From assembly GCF_002443155.1 (NCBI RefSeq), contig NZ_CP023667.1:3968001-4032000 (forward strand): 64,000 nt of DNA. The letters run 5' to 3'. How positions within the stretch are numbered: position 1 is the stretch's first letter; each line of letters begins with the position of its first letter. The position numbers and the translations under genes were made by a program. Below, one piece after another: positions 54,202 to 62,594 of this stretch. The DNA comes from Alcaligenes faecalis (GTDB lineage: Bacteria > Pseudomonadota > Gammaproteobacteria > Burkholderiales > Burkholderiaceae_B). The notes below the pieces were generated by a model. The model did no database searches. It was given only the letters and a program-made list of their open reading frames with translations, and was not told the DNA's origin.

Positions 54202-54300
54202 GCCAAAGACAAAAAGGCCATACGCGAAGCCTTAGGCTTGCTGCCCCCCGAGGGAGAGCTTTTTGTCGGGAGGCCGAGCTTTGGGACGGTCTGGCGGCAA

Positions 54301-54380
54301 AAAAGGCGCTGTGTTTTAGGCAGTTTCTTCAAAAGAGGGAGATCCCACCTTTTGGAACTGCTCAAAACACAGCGCCTTTT
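54301..54380. terminator. Long bidirectional hairpin between convergent genes
   Basis: AAAAGGCGCTGTGTTTT (54301-54317) pairs with 54364-54380 (17 bp exact), and an inner CAAAAG/CTTTTG stem continues it. T-rich tails occur on both sides (CTTTTCT on plus, T7 on minus), so it serves the MCE operon and the HAD gene. Confidence 0.85.
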
Positions 54381-54398
54381 CTATTGCCTGGCTATGAA

Positions 54399-55079
54399 TC
54401 AGCCTTGTACCCGTTCCTGCTCCAACTTGGCGATCAAAGCGGGTAGCTCGTCCATGCGGCGGAAGGTGTCACGTACGCCCAGGCTGCGCAACTCATCTTC
54501 CTTGTCAGGAACCGGGCAGTAGCCCAGCACGGTTGCACCGGCGGCCAGACCTGCCGTGGCACCAGTCACGCTGTCCTCCACCACCAGACAGTGTTTGGGG
54601 TCAACGCCCAGCCCTTGAGCAGCGGCCAGATAGACATCCGGGTATGGCTTGTTGCGGGGCGTCTCGGCGCCGCTATAGATATGGGTGCCAAAGTAGTCCA
54701 GCAGGCCGGTTTGGCCCAGTTGCAGCACCAGCTTGGCGCGGTCTGCGCCGGACGCGCAGGCAATCATGCCGGGCTTGTCGCGCAAGATGGCATCCAGCGT
54801 GTCCTGGATACCGGGAATGGCCATCACTTCATTGGTCAGCGCATGGTTGCGACGCATGCGAAAGGCCATCACCCATTCCATATCCAGATCTTTGCCCGTC
54901 ATCTTGCGCACGGTGGGCAGTTCGTCGGGCAGGGCCTTGCCAATGAACCAGTCATAGCACTGCTCGTAAGTCATCACCCAGCCTTCCTCTTGCAACATGT
55001 CCCGCAGTACACGAACCGTGATTGGTTCGCTGTCTACCAGCACACCGTCACAATCAAACAGCACAGCGGAAAATGTCAT
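54399..55079 (-). CDS. HAD-superfamily phosphatase (beta-phosphoglucomutase-like)
   Basis: A 226-residue HAD hydrolase with motif I FDCDGVLVDSE (D9 and D11), motif II around ACASGADRAK, motif III in the PRNKPYPDVYLAA segment and motif IV VVEDSVTGATAGLAAG. A cap domain of the C1 type lies between motifs I and II (about 18-85). It resembles YieH-like sugar-phosphate or 6-phosphogluconate phosphatases, but the substrate is not defined. It is transcribed opposite to the MCE operon and divergent from TRAP system 3. Confidence 0.88.
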   Translation of the reverse strand: MTFSAVLFDCDGVLVDSEPITVRVLRDMLQEEGWVMTYEQCYDWFIGKALPDELPTVRKMTGKDLDMEWVMAFRMRRNHALTNEVMAIPGIQDTLDAILRDKPGMIACASGADRAKLVLQLGQTGLLDYFGTHIYSGAETPRNKPYPDVYLAAAQGLGVDPKHCLVVEDSVTGATAGLAAGATVLGYCPVPDKEDELRSLGVRDTFRRMDELPALIAKLEQERVQG

Positions 55080-55285
55080 GGGTAATACCTTTTAAGCCAA
55101 CAAAACTTGAAGTCTGTGATGATACAGCAGGCTGCCCGCCTGCAGGATTGAGGTGACATGAAGGCGCCGCACCGTATGGCACCGCAGGGCTCCTAGTGAA
55201 AACCCCGACTTATAAATAATTGATTATTGATATATTTATATCTAAACTAAAATCTCATAATAAACCTTTCTGCGGAAGTTCCGTC

Positions 55286-56260
55286 ATGGTGCATAAAACA
55301 ACTCGGGTGGTGGCTGCGGCCTTGCTGGCATTGGGAATGGCTGGCGCACAGGCAGCGGAAGTAACGCTGAAAGCGGTATCTGTCTTTACGATGGACACTT
55401 TCTTTACCAAGCGCTTCAAGCAATTCGTTGACAAGGTCAACACAGAAGGCAAGGGTCTGGTACAGATCAACGTCATTGGCGGGCCAGAGGCCATTCCTCC
55501 TTTCGAAGTAGGTAACGCACTGCGTTCCGGCGTGATTGATTTCGCCAATACCACCGCCGTATTCCACGCCAATCTGGTGCCTGAAGCACTGGCGTTGACC
55601 TTGACAGAAAAGCCCATGAGCGAGCTGCGTCAGAACGGCGGCTACGAACTGATGGACAAGATTCACCGCGAGAAAGCCAACATCACCTGGCTGGCTCGCA
55701 CGACAGATGGTTTGCAGTACCACATCTACACCAACAAGCCTGTGACCTCGGCAGACCTGTCGGGTTTCAAGTTGCGCGGCGTGCCCGTGTACCTGTCCTT
55801 CTTCCGCGAAATTGGCGCAACGCCGCTGCAGATTCCACCGGGCGAGGTCTACACCGCGCTGGAGCGTGGTGTAGTGGACGGCTATGGCTGGCCTTCCGTG
55901 GGCGTAATGGAAATGGGTTGGCATGAAAAGACCAAATACCGTGTCGAACCAGGCTTCTACAACGTGGAAGTGGGCTTTTTCATGAACCAGAAGAGCTGGG
56001 AAAAACTGGACGAAGACCAGAAAGCCTTCATGCGCAAGCAGATCGAGTGGATGGAGTCGCAGAACGTGACTGAACACCAGATGGCAATTGATGAAAAAGC
56101 CGCTACCGAACAAGCCGGTGTGCAAGCTCTGGTTCTGGAGCCGGAAGTGGCTCGTGCCTTGCGTACCAAAGCTTACGAAGCAGGCTGGGCCGGTATCGAC
56201 AAATCCAGCCCCAAATACGCCGCGCAACTGCGTGAACTGTTTGGTGGTTATCAGCCTTAA
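55286..56260 (+). CDS. dctP: TRAP transporter solute-binding protein DctP (system 3)
   Basis: A 324-residue binding protein with a signal peptide (1-24, ending MAGAQAAEV). The TRAP segment is VTSADLSGFKLRGVPVYLSFFREIGATPLQIPPGEVYTALERGVVDGYGWPSVGV (about 150-205), with the Arg of FKLRGVPVY as the expected carboxylate contact. The ATG at 55286 follows CGGAAG. The upstream 200 nt are AT-rich with a near-palindrome GATATAT/TTATATC at 55229-55242. A long gap with hairpins separates it from dctQ, which can raise binding-protein levels. Confidence 0.92.
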   Translation: MVHKTTRVVAAALLALGMAGAQAAEVTLKAVSVFTMDTFFTKRFKQFVDKVNTEGKGLVQINVIGGPEAIPPFEVGNALRSGVIDFANTTAVFHANLVPEALALTLTEKPMSELRQNGGYELMDKIHREKANITWLARTTDGLQYHIYTNKPVTSADLSGFKLRGVPVYLSFFREIGATPLQIPPGEVYTALERGVVDGYGWPSVGVMEMGWHEKTKYRVEPGFYNVEVGFFMNQKSWEKLDEDQKAFMRKQIEWMESQNVTEHQMAIDEKAATEQAGVQALVLEPEVARALRTKAYEAGWAGIDKSSPKYAAQLRELFGGYQP

Positions 56261-56287
56261 ACAAGATTGCTGATTACGTAGTTTGAC

Positions 56288-56325
56288 AGTGGACATTGTG
56301 CCCTTGGGACAGTGTCCACTTTTTG
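56288..56325 (+). terminator. Hairpin with T tail between dctP and dctQ of system 3
   Basis: AGTGGACA (56288-56295) pairs with TGTCCACT (56313-56320), followed by TTTTG. A second stem GGGCGG/CCGCCC lies at 56338-56356. Together they could stop part of the transcripts after dctP. Confidence 0.6.
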
Positions 56326-56389
56326 ATGGTGCCATACGGGCGGCAATCTGCCCGCCCTTTCAGTGACCTTGATCTGCGGAGAAGACGCG

Positions 56390-56914
56390 ATGTCTGCTGC
56401 AACAGCCCCGGAAGGCTTGCCTTCCAACACGACCTGGGGGCGTCCTTACGCCCTGTTAATGCATGCTTGCGGAGCCGTTGCGGCGCTGACTTTCGGGCTG
56501 ATGAGCCTGCTGGTTTGTGCCGACGTGGTGCTGCGCAACCTGGGTTACGACGCGCTGTCCACCAGCGTGGAAGTAACCGAATACATGTTGATCATTGCCA
56601 CCTTCGTGGCAGCACCCTGGGTGCTGTACCTGGGCGGTCATATCCGTATCGACGTGTTGTTCAACAACCTGCCCCTTCCTGTTCAGCGCCTGCTGGATCT
56701 GGTTTCCAACCTTCTGGGCCTGCTTGTCAGTGCCGTGCTGGCCTGGCAGTGTGCCGTCGTCGCCCTGGATGCTCATGAGCAAGGGGCCATGGTATTCAAA
56801 GCCCTGGTGTTCCCGGAGTGGTGGCTGAATCTGCCTTTGCTGTTTGGTGCATCCATGCTGGCACTGGAATTCCTGCGCCGCCTGATTTCCCGTCCCGTTA
56901 AGCAAGGAGCCTGA
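56390..56914 (+). CDS. dctQ: TRAP transporter small membrane subunit DctQ (system 3)
   Basis: A 174-residue protein with four transmembrane helices after a short soluble N-terminus: about 25-46, 62-80, 103-122 and 140-158. Typical segments are ALTFGLMSLLVCADVVLRN and EVTEYMLIIATFVAAPWVLYLGGHIRID. The ATG at 56390 follows GGAGAAGACGC. The dctM gene starts 2 nt after its stop. Confidence 0.9.
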   Translation: MSAATAPEGLPSNTTWGRPYALLMHACGAVAALTFGLMSLLVCADVVLRNLGYDALSTSVEVTEYMLIIATFVAAPWVLYLGGHIRIDVLFNNLPLPVQRLLDLVSNLLGLLVSAVLAWQCAVVALDAHEQGAMVFKALVFPEWWLNLPLLFGASMLALEFLRRLISRPVKQGA

Positions 56915-56916
56915 GC

Positions 56917-58239
56917 ATGGAATGGTACATGGCATTGATCCTGCTGCTGGGATCACTTTTTCTCTTGATGGCTATCGGTACGCCGGTGGTTTTTGCCTTC
57001 TTGTCCGTGAACTTGCTGGGTGCCTGGCTGTTTCTGGGCGAGGCGGCAGGTTTGGCTCAATGGGCGCGTAACACCACCGCTTCCATTGGCAGTTTTTCCT
57101 TAACCCCCATCCCCTTATTCGTCCTGATGGGTGAGGTGCTGTTCCACACCGGGCTGGCCTTCAAAGCCATCGACTCCATCGAACGCATGATCTCGCGCGT
57201 GCCGGGCAAGCTGTCCATCGTCAGTATCCTGGGTGGAACGACCTTTGCGACTTTGTCGGGTTCGTCCATTGCCAACACCGCCATGATGGGCGGCGTGATG
57301 CTGCCGGAAATGTTGCGTCGCGGCTATCACCCCACCATGGCCATGGGTCCCATCATGGCGGTGGGCGGTATCGCCATGCTGATCCCGCCTTCGGCCCTGG
57401 CCGTCATGCTGGGTAGCCTGGCCGGTATCTCCATCGAACGACTGCTGATCGGCGGCATCCTGCCCGGCATGTTGATGGCAGCAGGCTTTCTGGCCTACGT
57501 GGTCGTGCGCAGCCGCCTGCGTCCGCAAGATGCCCCCATGAGTGACGACGATCCCGCCACCCGCCTGAAAGGCTGGGCCTTGTGGAAACCTTTCGTGTTC
57601 AACGTCGTCCCCCTGCTGGGCATCTTCATTGCCGTCGTCGGCTCAATGTTGGCCGGCTGGGCATCGCCTACCGAATCGGCAGCGATCGGCGTCGTGGCCT
57701 CGGTACTGGCAACCATCGCCTACCGTGCTCTGACCCTGAAAGCACTGTGGAAGAGCCTGATCGAAACCGCCAAAGTGTCGGTCGTGATCCTGTTCATCCT
57801 GGCCGCCTCCACCACCTTCGCCCAATTGCTGAGCTTCTCCGGAGCCAGCGCAGGCTTCCTGGGCATGATCAAAGACTACGACCTGTCACCCTTCGTGCTG
57901 GTGATCTGCATGCTGCTGGTGCTACTGGTCATGGGCATGGTGCTGGATCAAATCTCCATGATGATGATTGCCTTGCCTTTCTTCATGCCCCTGGCTCTGG
58001 CCGCAGGTGTGGATACCGTCTGGCTGGGTGTCATGATCCTGATCGCACTGGAAATCGGCTTGCTGACCCCACCGTTCGGCCTGCTGCTGATCGTGATGCA
58101 AAGCGTGGCCCCGCCATCTATCCGCTTGCCCCACATCTACAGCGCCGCCGTGCCCTTCCTGGTCATAGAAATCGGCATCCTGGCCCTGGTCTTGTTCGTT
58201 CCCTGGATTGCCGTGGGCCTGCCAGGACTGATCGGCTAA
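56917..58239 (+). CDS. dctM: TRAP transporter large membrane subunit DctM (system 3)
   Basis: A 440-residue transport channel subunit with about 12-13 helices. Family segments are IPLFVLMGEVLFHTGLAFKAIDSIER, SGSSIANTAMMGGVMLPEMLRRGYHPTMA, GIAMLIPPSALAVMLGSLAGISIER and the C-terminal LLTPPFGLLLIVMQSVAP. It closes the dctPQM system 3 operon and is followed by an intrinsic terminator at 58327-58362. The third TRAP transporter in this window; its substrate is unknown. Confidence 0.93.
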   Translation: MEWYMALILLLGSLFLLMAIGTPVVFAFLSVNLLGAWLFLGEAAGLAQWARNTTASIGSFSLTPIPLFVLMGEVLFHTGLAFKAIDSIERMISRVPGKLSIVSILGGTTFATLSGSSIANTAMMGGVMLPEMLRRGYHPTMAMGPIMAVGGIAMLIPPSALAVMLGSLAGISIERLLIGGILPGMLMAAGFLAYVVVRSRLRPQDAPMSDDDPATRLKGWALWKPFVFNVVPLLGIFIAVVGSMLAGWASPTESAAIGVVASVLATIAYRALTLKALWKSLIETAKVSVVILFILAASTTFAQLLSFSGASAGFLGMIKDYDLSPFVLVICMLLVLLVMGMVLDQISMMMIALPFFMPLALAAGVDTVWLGVMILIALEIGLLTPPFGLLLIVMQSVAPPSIRLPHIYSAAVPFLVIEIGILALVLFVPWIAVGLPGLIG

Positions 58240-58326
58240 GACAGAGCAGGCAGCCTGAAAGTGGGACAACAAGCATGTTGTCCCGCGAAGAAAGCCGGAG
58301 TCTGGACAAGACTTTCAAACAAAAAA

Positions 58327-58362
58327 AACCTCAGTTTGGCAGATGCCAAACTGAGGTTTCTT
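58327..58362 (+). terminator. Terminator after TRAP system 3
   Basis: AACCTCAGTTTGGC (58327-58340) pairs with GCCAAACTGAGGTT (58345-58358), preceded by A8 and followed by TCTTTAT; it may act on both strands. Confidence 0.85.
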
Positions 58363-59136
58363 TATGCTCGATAGCGTTGACTGTTTTTTGCCGCATATTT
58401 ATGCGGCCACAAAGTGATTGCTGTGGGAGCGGCGTACAAGAACTTTAACGATCTTTCTGCTCGTCGCTGAGATCGATTTTAGAGGCGAGTAGAACGCAGG
58501 TTGTGTGTGTATCGACCGTGCTCAAGTCAGCTATTGAGGCTTAAGCGCATAAGCCCCACGTCTTTAAATTGTGTGTAGTAAAGCGCACTCCGGCATTGGC
58601 CAATACGGGCTTAGTACAGTGACTGCCCCCTCTCCTCTTGCTACACAATCCCTTTCATCCAGCAGCTCCACGACCAACCTTTACTACGATCAGCGATCCC
58701 GTTAAGAACACTAAGTCGGAGCATTCAAACCCCGGTCAACAATCGTCCGATAAAAGATGCTGTGAGCTGATTGAGGGGCTGTCCGGGTGTTGGGGCGGAT
58801 CAGGTGACTTGCCGCAGGCAGATAATTGCGCAGGGGTGCAAGCACCTTGCTGTTTGAGTCCGACGCTTGTGGTTTGTCCGGGGGACAAACCACCGGACGA
58901 GTTCAAGGTGCGCCCGTAGCGATTATCTGACTAGGGCACCGGCGCGCAGCGCCGGCAAGTTGCCAGCCCCGACACCCGGACAGCCCCTCAATCAGCGTCT
59001 TATAGTCACCTTCTTCATCGCGTCGAGCAGTGGCTGACTCCAAACCTTGAGTCAGCCCAGTCTCCATGCGCTGGATGTCGAAACCCAACCCTTAAAAAAA
59101 TGAAAGCTATTAAAAAAAGTCGCAGAAAAAGTGCCT
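58363..59136. other. Gene-free region of about 770 nt with several hairpins
   Basis: No supported gene. Hairpins seen: GCCGCATA/TATGCGGC at 58390-58407, GCTTA/TAAGC near 58540, a weaker ATTGTGTGTAG / CTACACAAT pair across about 58568-58650, the large nested palindrome at 58767-58995, and GGCTGACT/AGTCAGCC at 59032-59057. Small open frames in both directions have no start signals or family resemblance. Confidence 0.6.
58767..58995. repeat. Second nested palindromic element (229 bp)
   Basis: Outer arms 58767-58796 and 58966-58995 are a 30-nt inverted repeat with one mismatch (G-T wobble in RNA). Inner matched blocks follow in order: 58807-58814 with 58953-58960, 58819-58826 with 58922-58929, and 58842-58849 with 58904-58911. 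A tip hairpin GTGGTTTGTCC/GGACAAACCAC spans 58869-58893. An extra GC hairpin CCGGCGC/GCGCCGG sits on the right arm at 58939-58955. The sequence is unrelated to the element at 1006-1277. Confidence 0.8.
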
Positions 59137-59439
59137 TTACCCTCGCACAAGATCCGCATAAATCCCCCCATCCCGCAGAACCAACGCAACCTTATCCCCC
59201 CGCTGGACAGCCTCATCCAGCACACGAGCAATCAACACCGGCCCCGCATCGCTGGCAACCGTAGCCAGCATATACACCCCAGTCTCCTCGCCAGAAGAGA
59301 CACTACGCGTCAGTTCCGTCACCACACCAGACGCGCACCCCTCAGCCAGAAACTCATCCCCATGACACTTCGGACACAAGAACCGCGCCGGAAACACTCG
59401 ATGATCACACTGCACACAACGAAAGACAGCAGGACTCAT
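59137..59439 (-). CDS. DUF35 OB-fold/zinc-ribbon protein
   Basis: A 100-residue DUF35 protein. A rubredoxin-like zinc ribbon is formed by CVQC (about 8-11) and CPKC (about 22-25), followed by an OB-fold acyl-CoA-binding part (about 35-95, GVVTELTRSV, VYMLATVASDAGPVLIARVLD). Such proteins pair with thiolase-like enzymes and form a joint active complex. The ATG overlaps the thiolase stop as TGATG, so translation is coupled. I chose this start over a longer in-frame extension inside the thiolase gene. Confidence 0.85.
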   Translation of the reverse strand: MSPAVFRCVQCDHRVFPARFLCPKCHGDEFLAEGCASGVVTELTRSVSSGEETGVYMLATVASDAGPVLIARVLDEAVQRGDKVALVLRDGGIYADLVRG

Positions 59440-60599
59440 CACAAGGCCTCCAAAACAAGAGCCGTCGAACACATGCCATAGCGATACTCCACCATGCCGT
59501 AACCCGTGACCAAGCCATAACGGGCCTGCGCCACCTGACGCTCCCCGGCCTGAGCGCTTAACTGACGCATCACCTCGACCAAACCATGCAAGCTGCACGC
59601 CGCCCCGGCCTGCCCGGCCGACAACTGCCCGCCAGACGTATTCAAGGCCAGACGACCCGTCGCAATAGACTCATGGATAAATTGCTTCGCCCCATCCGCC
59701 TCAAAAAAGCCCAAATCCTGCAACTGCGCCAGCACCATGACCGGGTAATCGTCATAAATACTGACTACATCCATCTGTGCCGGACTCAAGCCCGAATCCG
59801 CCCACAAGCTTGGAGCCAAAGCCGCCAGACCCGTGCTCAAGCCGTCGCCTTGCTGATCATCAATATTATGAAAACTGCGTAACGCCTTCACCGTAATTTC
59901 AGGCTGATTCTGCGCCGCCGGATGATCCGCGCGCATCACAATCAAGGCATTGGCCCCATCCACCACCGGCACACAATCCAGCCGCGTTAAAGGATCCGCC
60001 ACTTCAGGCGCATTCAGATAATCATCCAGACTCATGGGACTGCGATACACGGCACCTGGATTCATGCCGGCCCACATGCGCTGGCGCATCACCAAGGCCG
60101 CATAATCCGCTCGCTCCAAACCCAGCTTGCGCATTTGATTCGCGGTCAGCATGGCAAAGCGATGATTCGGACTGCCCGCGCCCAAAGGCCGCAAATGATC
60201 GTAAGTCGTCTGGTTATAGTTCTCGACCAGTTGCTGGAAATCCTTGGCCTGAAAATGATCCCCGGCCACAATTGCAATACAGCGGGCATCACCCGCCTGT
60301 ACCGCACGAATAGCGTGCTGCAGAATATTTAGACCGCTGGCACCGCCATTGCTGTCATCCATAATCCAGCCCACCTTCAAGCCCAGCTTCCAGGCCAGAT
60401 CAATAGCCCGATCCGGTGCATGGGTAAAGGAGGCTACCCCCAGACCATCAATATCGCTGGCCTTCAGACTTGCTGCAGCAAGAGACTGCTTGAAAGCCTG
60501 GGCCAGCAGCTCGGACGTGCCCAACTGACCACGCCGGGTGTAGGTGACCTCGGTCGCGCCCAGCAGGCGCACTGTGTCCAGATCGAAACTAGGCGTCAT
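59439..60599 (-). CDS. Thiolase-like protein lacking the nucleophilic cysteine (SCP-x/Ltp2-like)
   Basis: A 386-residue thiolase-fold protein. The usual nucleophile motif CxSG reads GASG (NGGASGLN, Gly near residue 86 in place of Cys), so normal thiolysis is unlikely. The C-terminal region retains GGQLSAGQAGAACSLHG and ends Tyr-rich (YGMVEYRYGMC). Cys-less SCP-x-like proteins with a DUF35 partner include Ltp2, an aldolase that cleaves beta-hydroxyacyl-CoA side chains of steroids. Direct coupling to a DUF35 gene and an acyl-CoA ligase supports a retro-aldolase role here. This is inference. Confidence 0.8.
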   Translation of the reverse strand: MTPSFDLDTVRLLGATEVTYTRRGQLGTSELLAQAFKQSLAAASLKASDIDGLGVASFTHAPDRAIDLAWKLGLKVGWIMDDSNGGASGLNILQHAIRAVQAGDARCIAIVAGDHFQAKDFQQLVENYNQTTYDHLRPLGAGSPNHRFAMLTANQMRKLGLERADYAALVMRQRMWAGMNPGAVYRSPMSLDDYLNAPEVADPLTRLDCVPVVDGANALIVMRADHPAAQNQPEITVKALRSFHNIDDQQGDGLSTGLAALAPSLWADSGLSPAQMDVVSIYDDYPVMVLAQLQDLGFFEADGAKQFIHESIATGRLALNTSGGQLSAGQAGAACSLHGLVEVMRQLSAQAGERQVAQARYGLVTGYGMVEYRYGMCSTALVLEAL

Positions 60600-60620
60600 A
60601 TCGAATTCCTGTGGCAGCGA

Positions 60621-62237
60621 TCAGCGGCGAACCTGATAGCCTGCTTTTTCTCTATCCCAGGTGTCGGGGCCAACGCCGCGATCACGCAGGGCAAACTTTT
60701 GAATCTTGCCATTTTCCGTGGTGGGCAAGACTTGGGCAAACTCAATAAAGCGAGGCACCGCAAAGTAGGGCAGACGGCGCTCGCAATGCTGCAGCAGCTC
60801 CTCGCAGCTGACCGTGCAATCCGGGCGCAGCACAATCATGGCCATGACTTCATCCTCGGCCAGCTCGGACTTGGCAGCATAGACAGCAACCGTATGGACA
60901 GCAGGATGGCTGGCCAAAGCCTGTTCGACTTCGTAGGAGGAAATGTTCTCACCACGACGACGAATCATGTCTTTCAGACGGTCCACAAAGCGGTAATAGC
61001 CATCGGCATCACGCACCACGCGGTCACCCGTGTGGAACCACAGGTTTTTCCAGGTCTCCACCGTCTTGTCAGGCTGACCGTAGTAACCCAGCGCGAAGGC
61101 ATAGGGTTCATCGGCGCGCAGCAACAGCTCACCCACTTCACCGTCTGGCAGCGGGTTGTCGTTTTCATCCACGACCAGCGCCTCAAAGCCTTCAGAGACG
61201 CGGCCCATATAGCCATTGCGCTGTTCCTGAATGCCACGGCCCATCACATAGTTGGTTTCGGTAGAGCCAAAGCCATCCAGCAGATACATGTGGCAGCGCT
61301 CCAGAAACTGGCTATGAAACTGCTCGGGAACACCAGGGCCCAGGGCAATGCGGGTCTTGTGCAGCTTCTCTGCTGCCGTCTCTGGTTTGGACAGCAAGAT
61401 AGGCACCATCGCGCCCAACAGATAGGTAATCGTCGCGCCGGTTTCGTACAGATTGTCGAAGAAACGGCTGGCCGAGAAACGCTTGTCCACCACCATGCAG
61501 GCGTCGCTGACCAGGGCCTGGAAAAATGTGTTCAAAGCATTGGTGTGGAACATGGGCAGGCAGGTGTACAGCACGTCATCAGGCTTCATGCCCAGCTTGC
61601 TGGCGGTGTAAATACCCCACCAGTAGAACTGGGCGTGAGGGCACTGCACCCCTTTGGAAGGGCCCGAGGTGCCGGAGGTGTACAGAATGGCCAGCGTATC
61701 GCCGGGGCCTATATCAGCAGGCTCGCAGTAATCGCCCAAAGGAGGCAGATCACAGGTGGCTACAGACAGCGTTTGTGCGGCTTCCTGGCCTTGAATCAGC
61801 CAGGCTTGCTGAACAGCAGTGGCACCAAGGTCCACATCGGCCAGCAGTGGTGTCAGATTCGTTTCCACCACCAGCAGACTGGCCTGGCTATTGCACAAGA
61901 TGTGCTGCAACTGCGCCCCCCGCGAAGCGGTATTGATAGGCACCACAATTGCGCCCAGCCAACCACAACCCAGAACCATATCCAGAAATTCGTGACGGTT
62001 GGTACACAGCAGGGCAACACGATCGCCCCGCTTGATACCGGCACGGCTCAGGCGGCTGGCACTGGCGGCGGCGGCCTGCACCGTTTGCTGGCCGGTGTAG
62101 TGAGTGTTGCGGTCTGAAAACAGCGGAGCATCACCCATGCGCTCTGCGCGCAGGCGCAACAGAGCGGGTACCGTGCGCTGCGTGGCAGGTATTGAAAACA
62201 GCGGCAATTCAGAAGCTGGAATGGAATGGGCGTGCAT
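60621..62237 (-). CDS. AMP-dependent acyl-CoA ligase
   Basis: A 538-residue ANL-superfamily ligase that activates a carboxylic acid to its CoA ester through an acyl-adenylate. The P-loop-like motif LYTSGTSGPSKGV (about 184-196), the A5-type DGFGSTETNYVMG, A7-type LWFHTGDRV and A8-type DRLKDMIRRRGENISSYEVE are intact, with the catalytic Lys in NGKIQKFALR. The ATG follows GGGAGACAG. It lies 21 nt upstream of the thiolase-like gene in the same operon. The best relatives appear to be cyclohexanecarboxylate/carnitine-CoA ligase-like enzymes; the substrate is not known. Confidence 0.88.
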   Translation of the reverse strand: MHAHSIPASELPLFSIPATQRTVPALLRLRAERMGDAPLFSDRNTHYTGQQTVQAAAASASRLSRAGIKRGDRVALLCTNRHEFLDMVLGCGWLGAIVVPINTASRGAQLQHILCNSQASLLVVETNLTPLLADVDLGATAVQQAWLIQGQEAAQTLSVATCDLPPLGDYCEPADIGPGDTLAILYTSGTSGPSKGVQCPHAQFYWWGIYTASKLGMKPDDVLYTCLPMFHTNALNTFFQALVSDACMVVDKRFSASRFFDNLYETGATITYLLGAMVPILLSKPETAAEKLHKTRIALGPGVPEQFHSQFLERCHMYLLDGFGSTETNYVMGRGIQEQRNGYMGRVSEGFEALVVDENDNPLPDGEVGELLLRADEPYAFALGYYGQPDKTVETWKNLWFHTGDRVVRDADGYYRFVDRLKDMIRRRGENISSYEVEQALASHPAVHTVAVYAAKSELAEDEVMAMIVLRPDCTVSCEELLQHCERRLPYFAVPRFIEFAQVLPTTENGKIQKFALRDRGVGPDTWDREKAGYQVRR

Positions 62238-62316
62238 GATCTATCTGTCTCCCGGCCAACGCGCGATCAAGGCGGCAAGCCGATATGCATGGGTGAAATT
62301 ACTAATATCCTGCAAA

Positions 62317-62326
62317 CAGTATACTG
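62317..62326. promoter_or_regulatory. Palindrome CAGTATACTG in a 357-nt divergent promoter region
   Basis: This perfect 10-bp palindrome lies 79 nt upstream of the ligase start in the AT-rich gap (62238-62594) between the ligase operon and the Bug/TctC gene. It may be an operator for a regulator encoded elsewhere. No gene is seen in the gap. Confidence 0.35.
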
Positions 62327-62594
62327 CAATATATTATTTTAAAATTCCTGTCTTTCACCGGAAAAACCCGAAGTAGCAGGGCTCACCAGGCAGTGGTATT
62401 TCGCGCAAATCAGGGGCGGAGCAAGGACAGAAAAAGGAGGCGTTTTGCAGGCCAGGGCAGTACGGCCAGCAAGACGGTTGATCAGGTTTATGGACGACAG
62501 TCGATCAGCAAAAAGCAGGCCAGGCTCACGTGTTTGAGCAAATGTGCTTCACAATGACTTTGAATAAGCCCACATGGGCAACGGGGATAGAACA

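Noticed and set aside
54202..54300. GC-rich stretch with CTGCCCCCCGAGG after the MCE operon
   Set aside because: It suggested an intergenic repeat, but no inverted or direct copy is visible in this window, so it was not called.
58638..58919. 93-codon open frame on the plus strand
   Set aside because: It runs through the second palindrome, lacks a ribosome-binding site and resembles nothing known.
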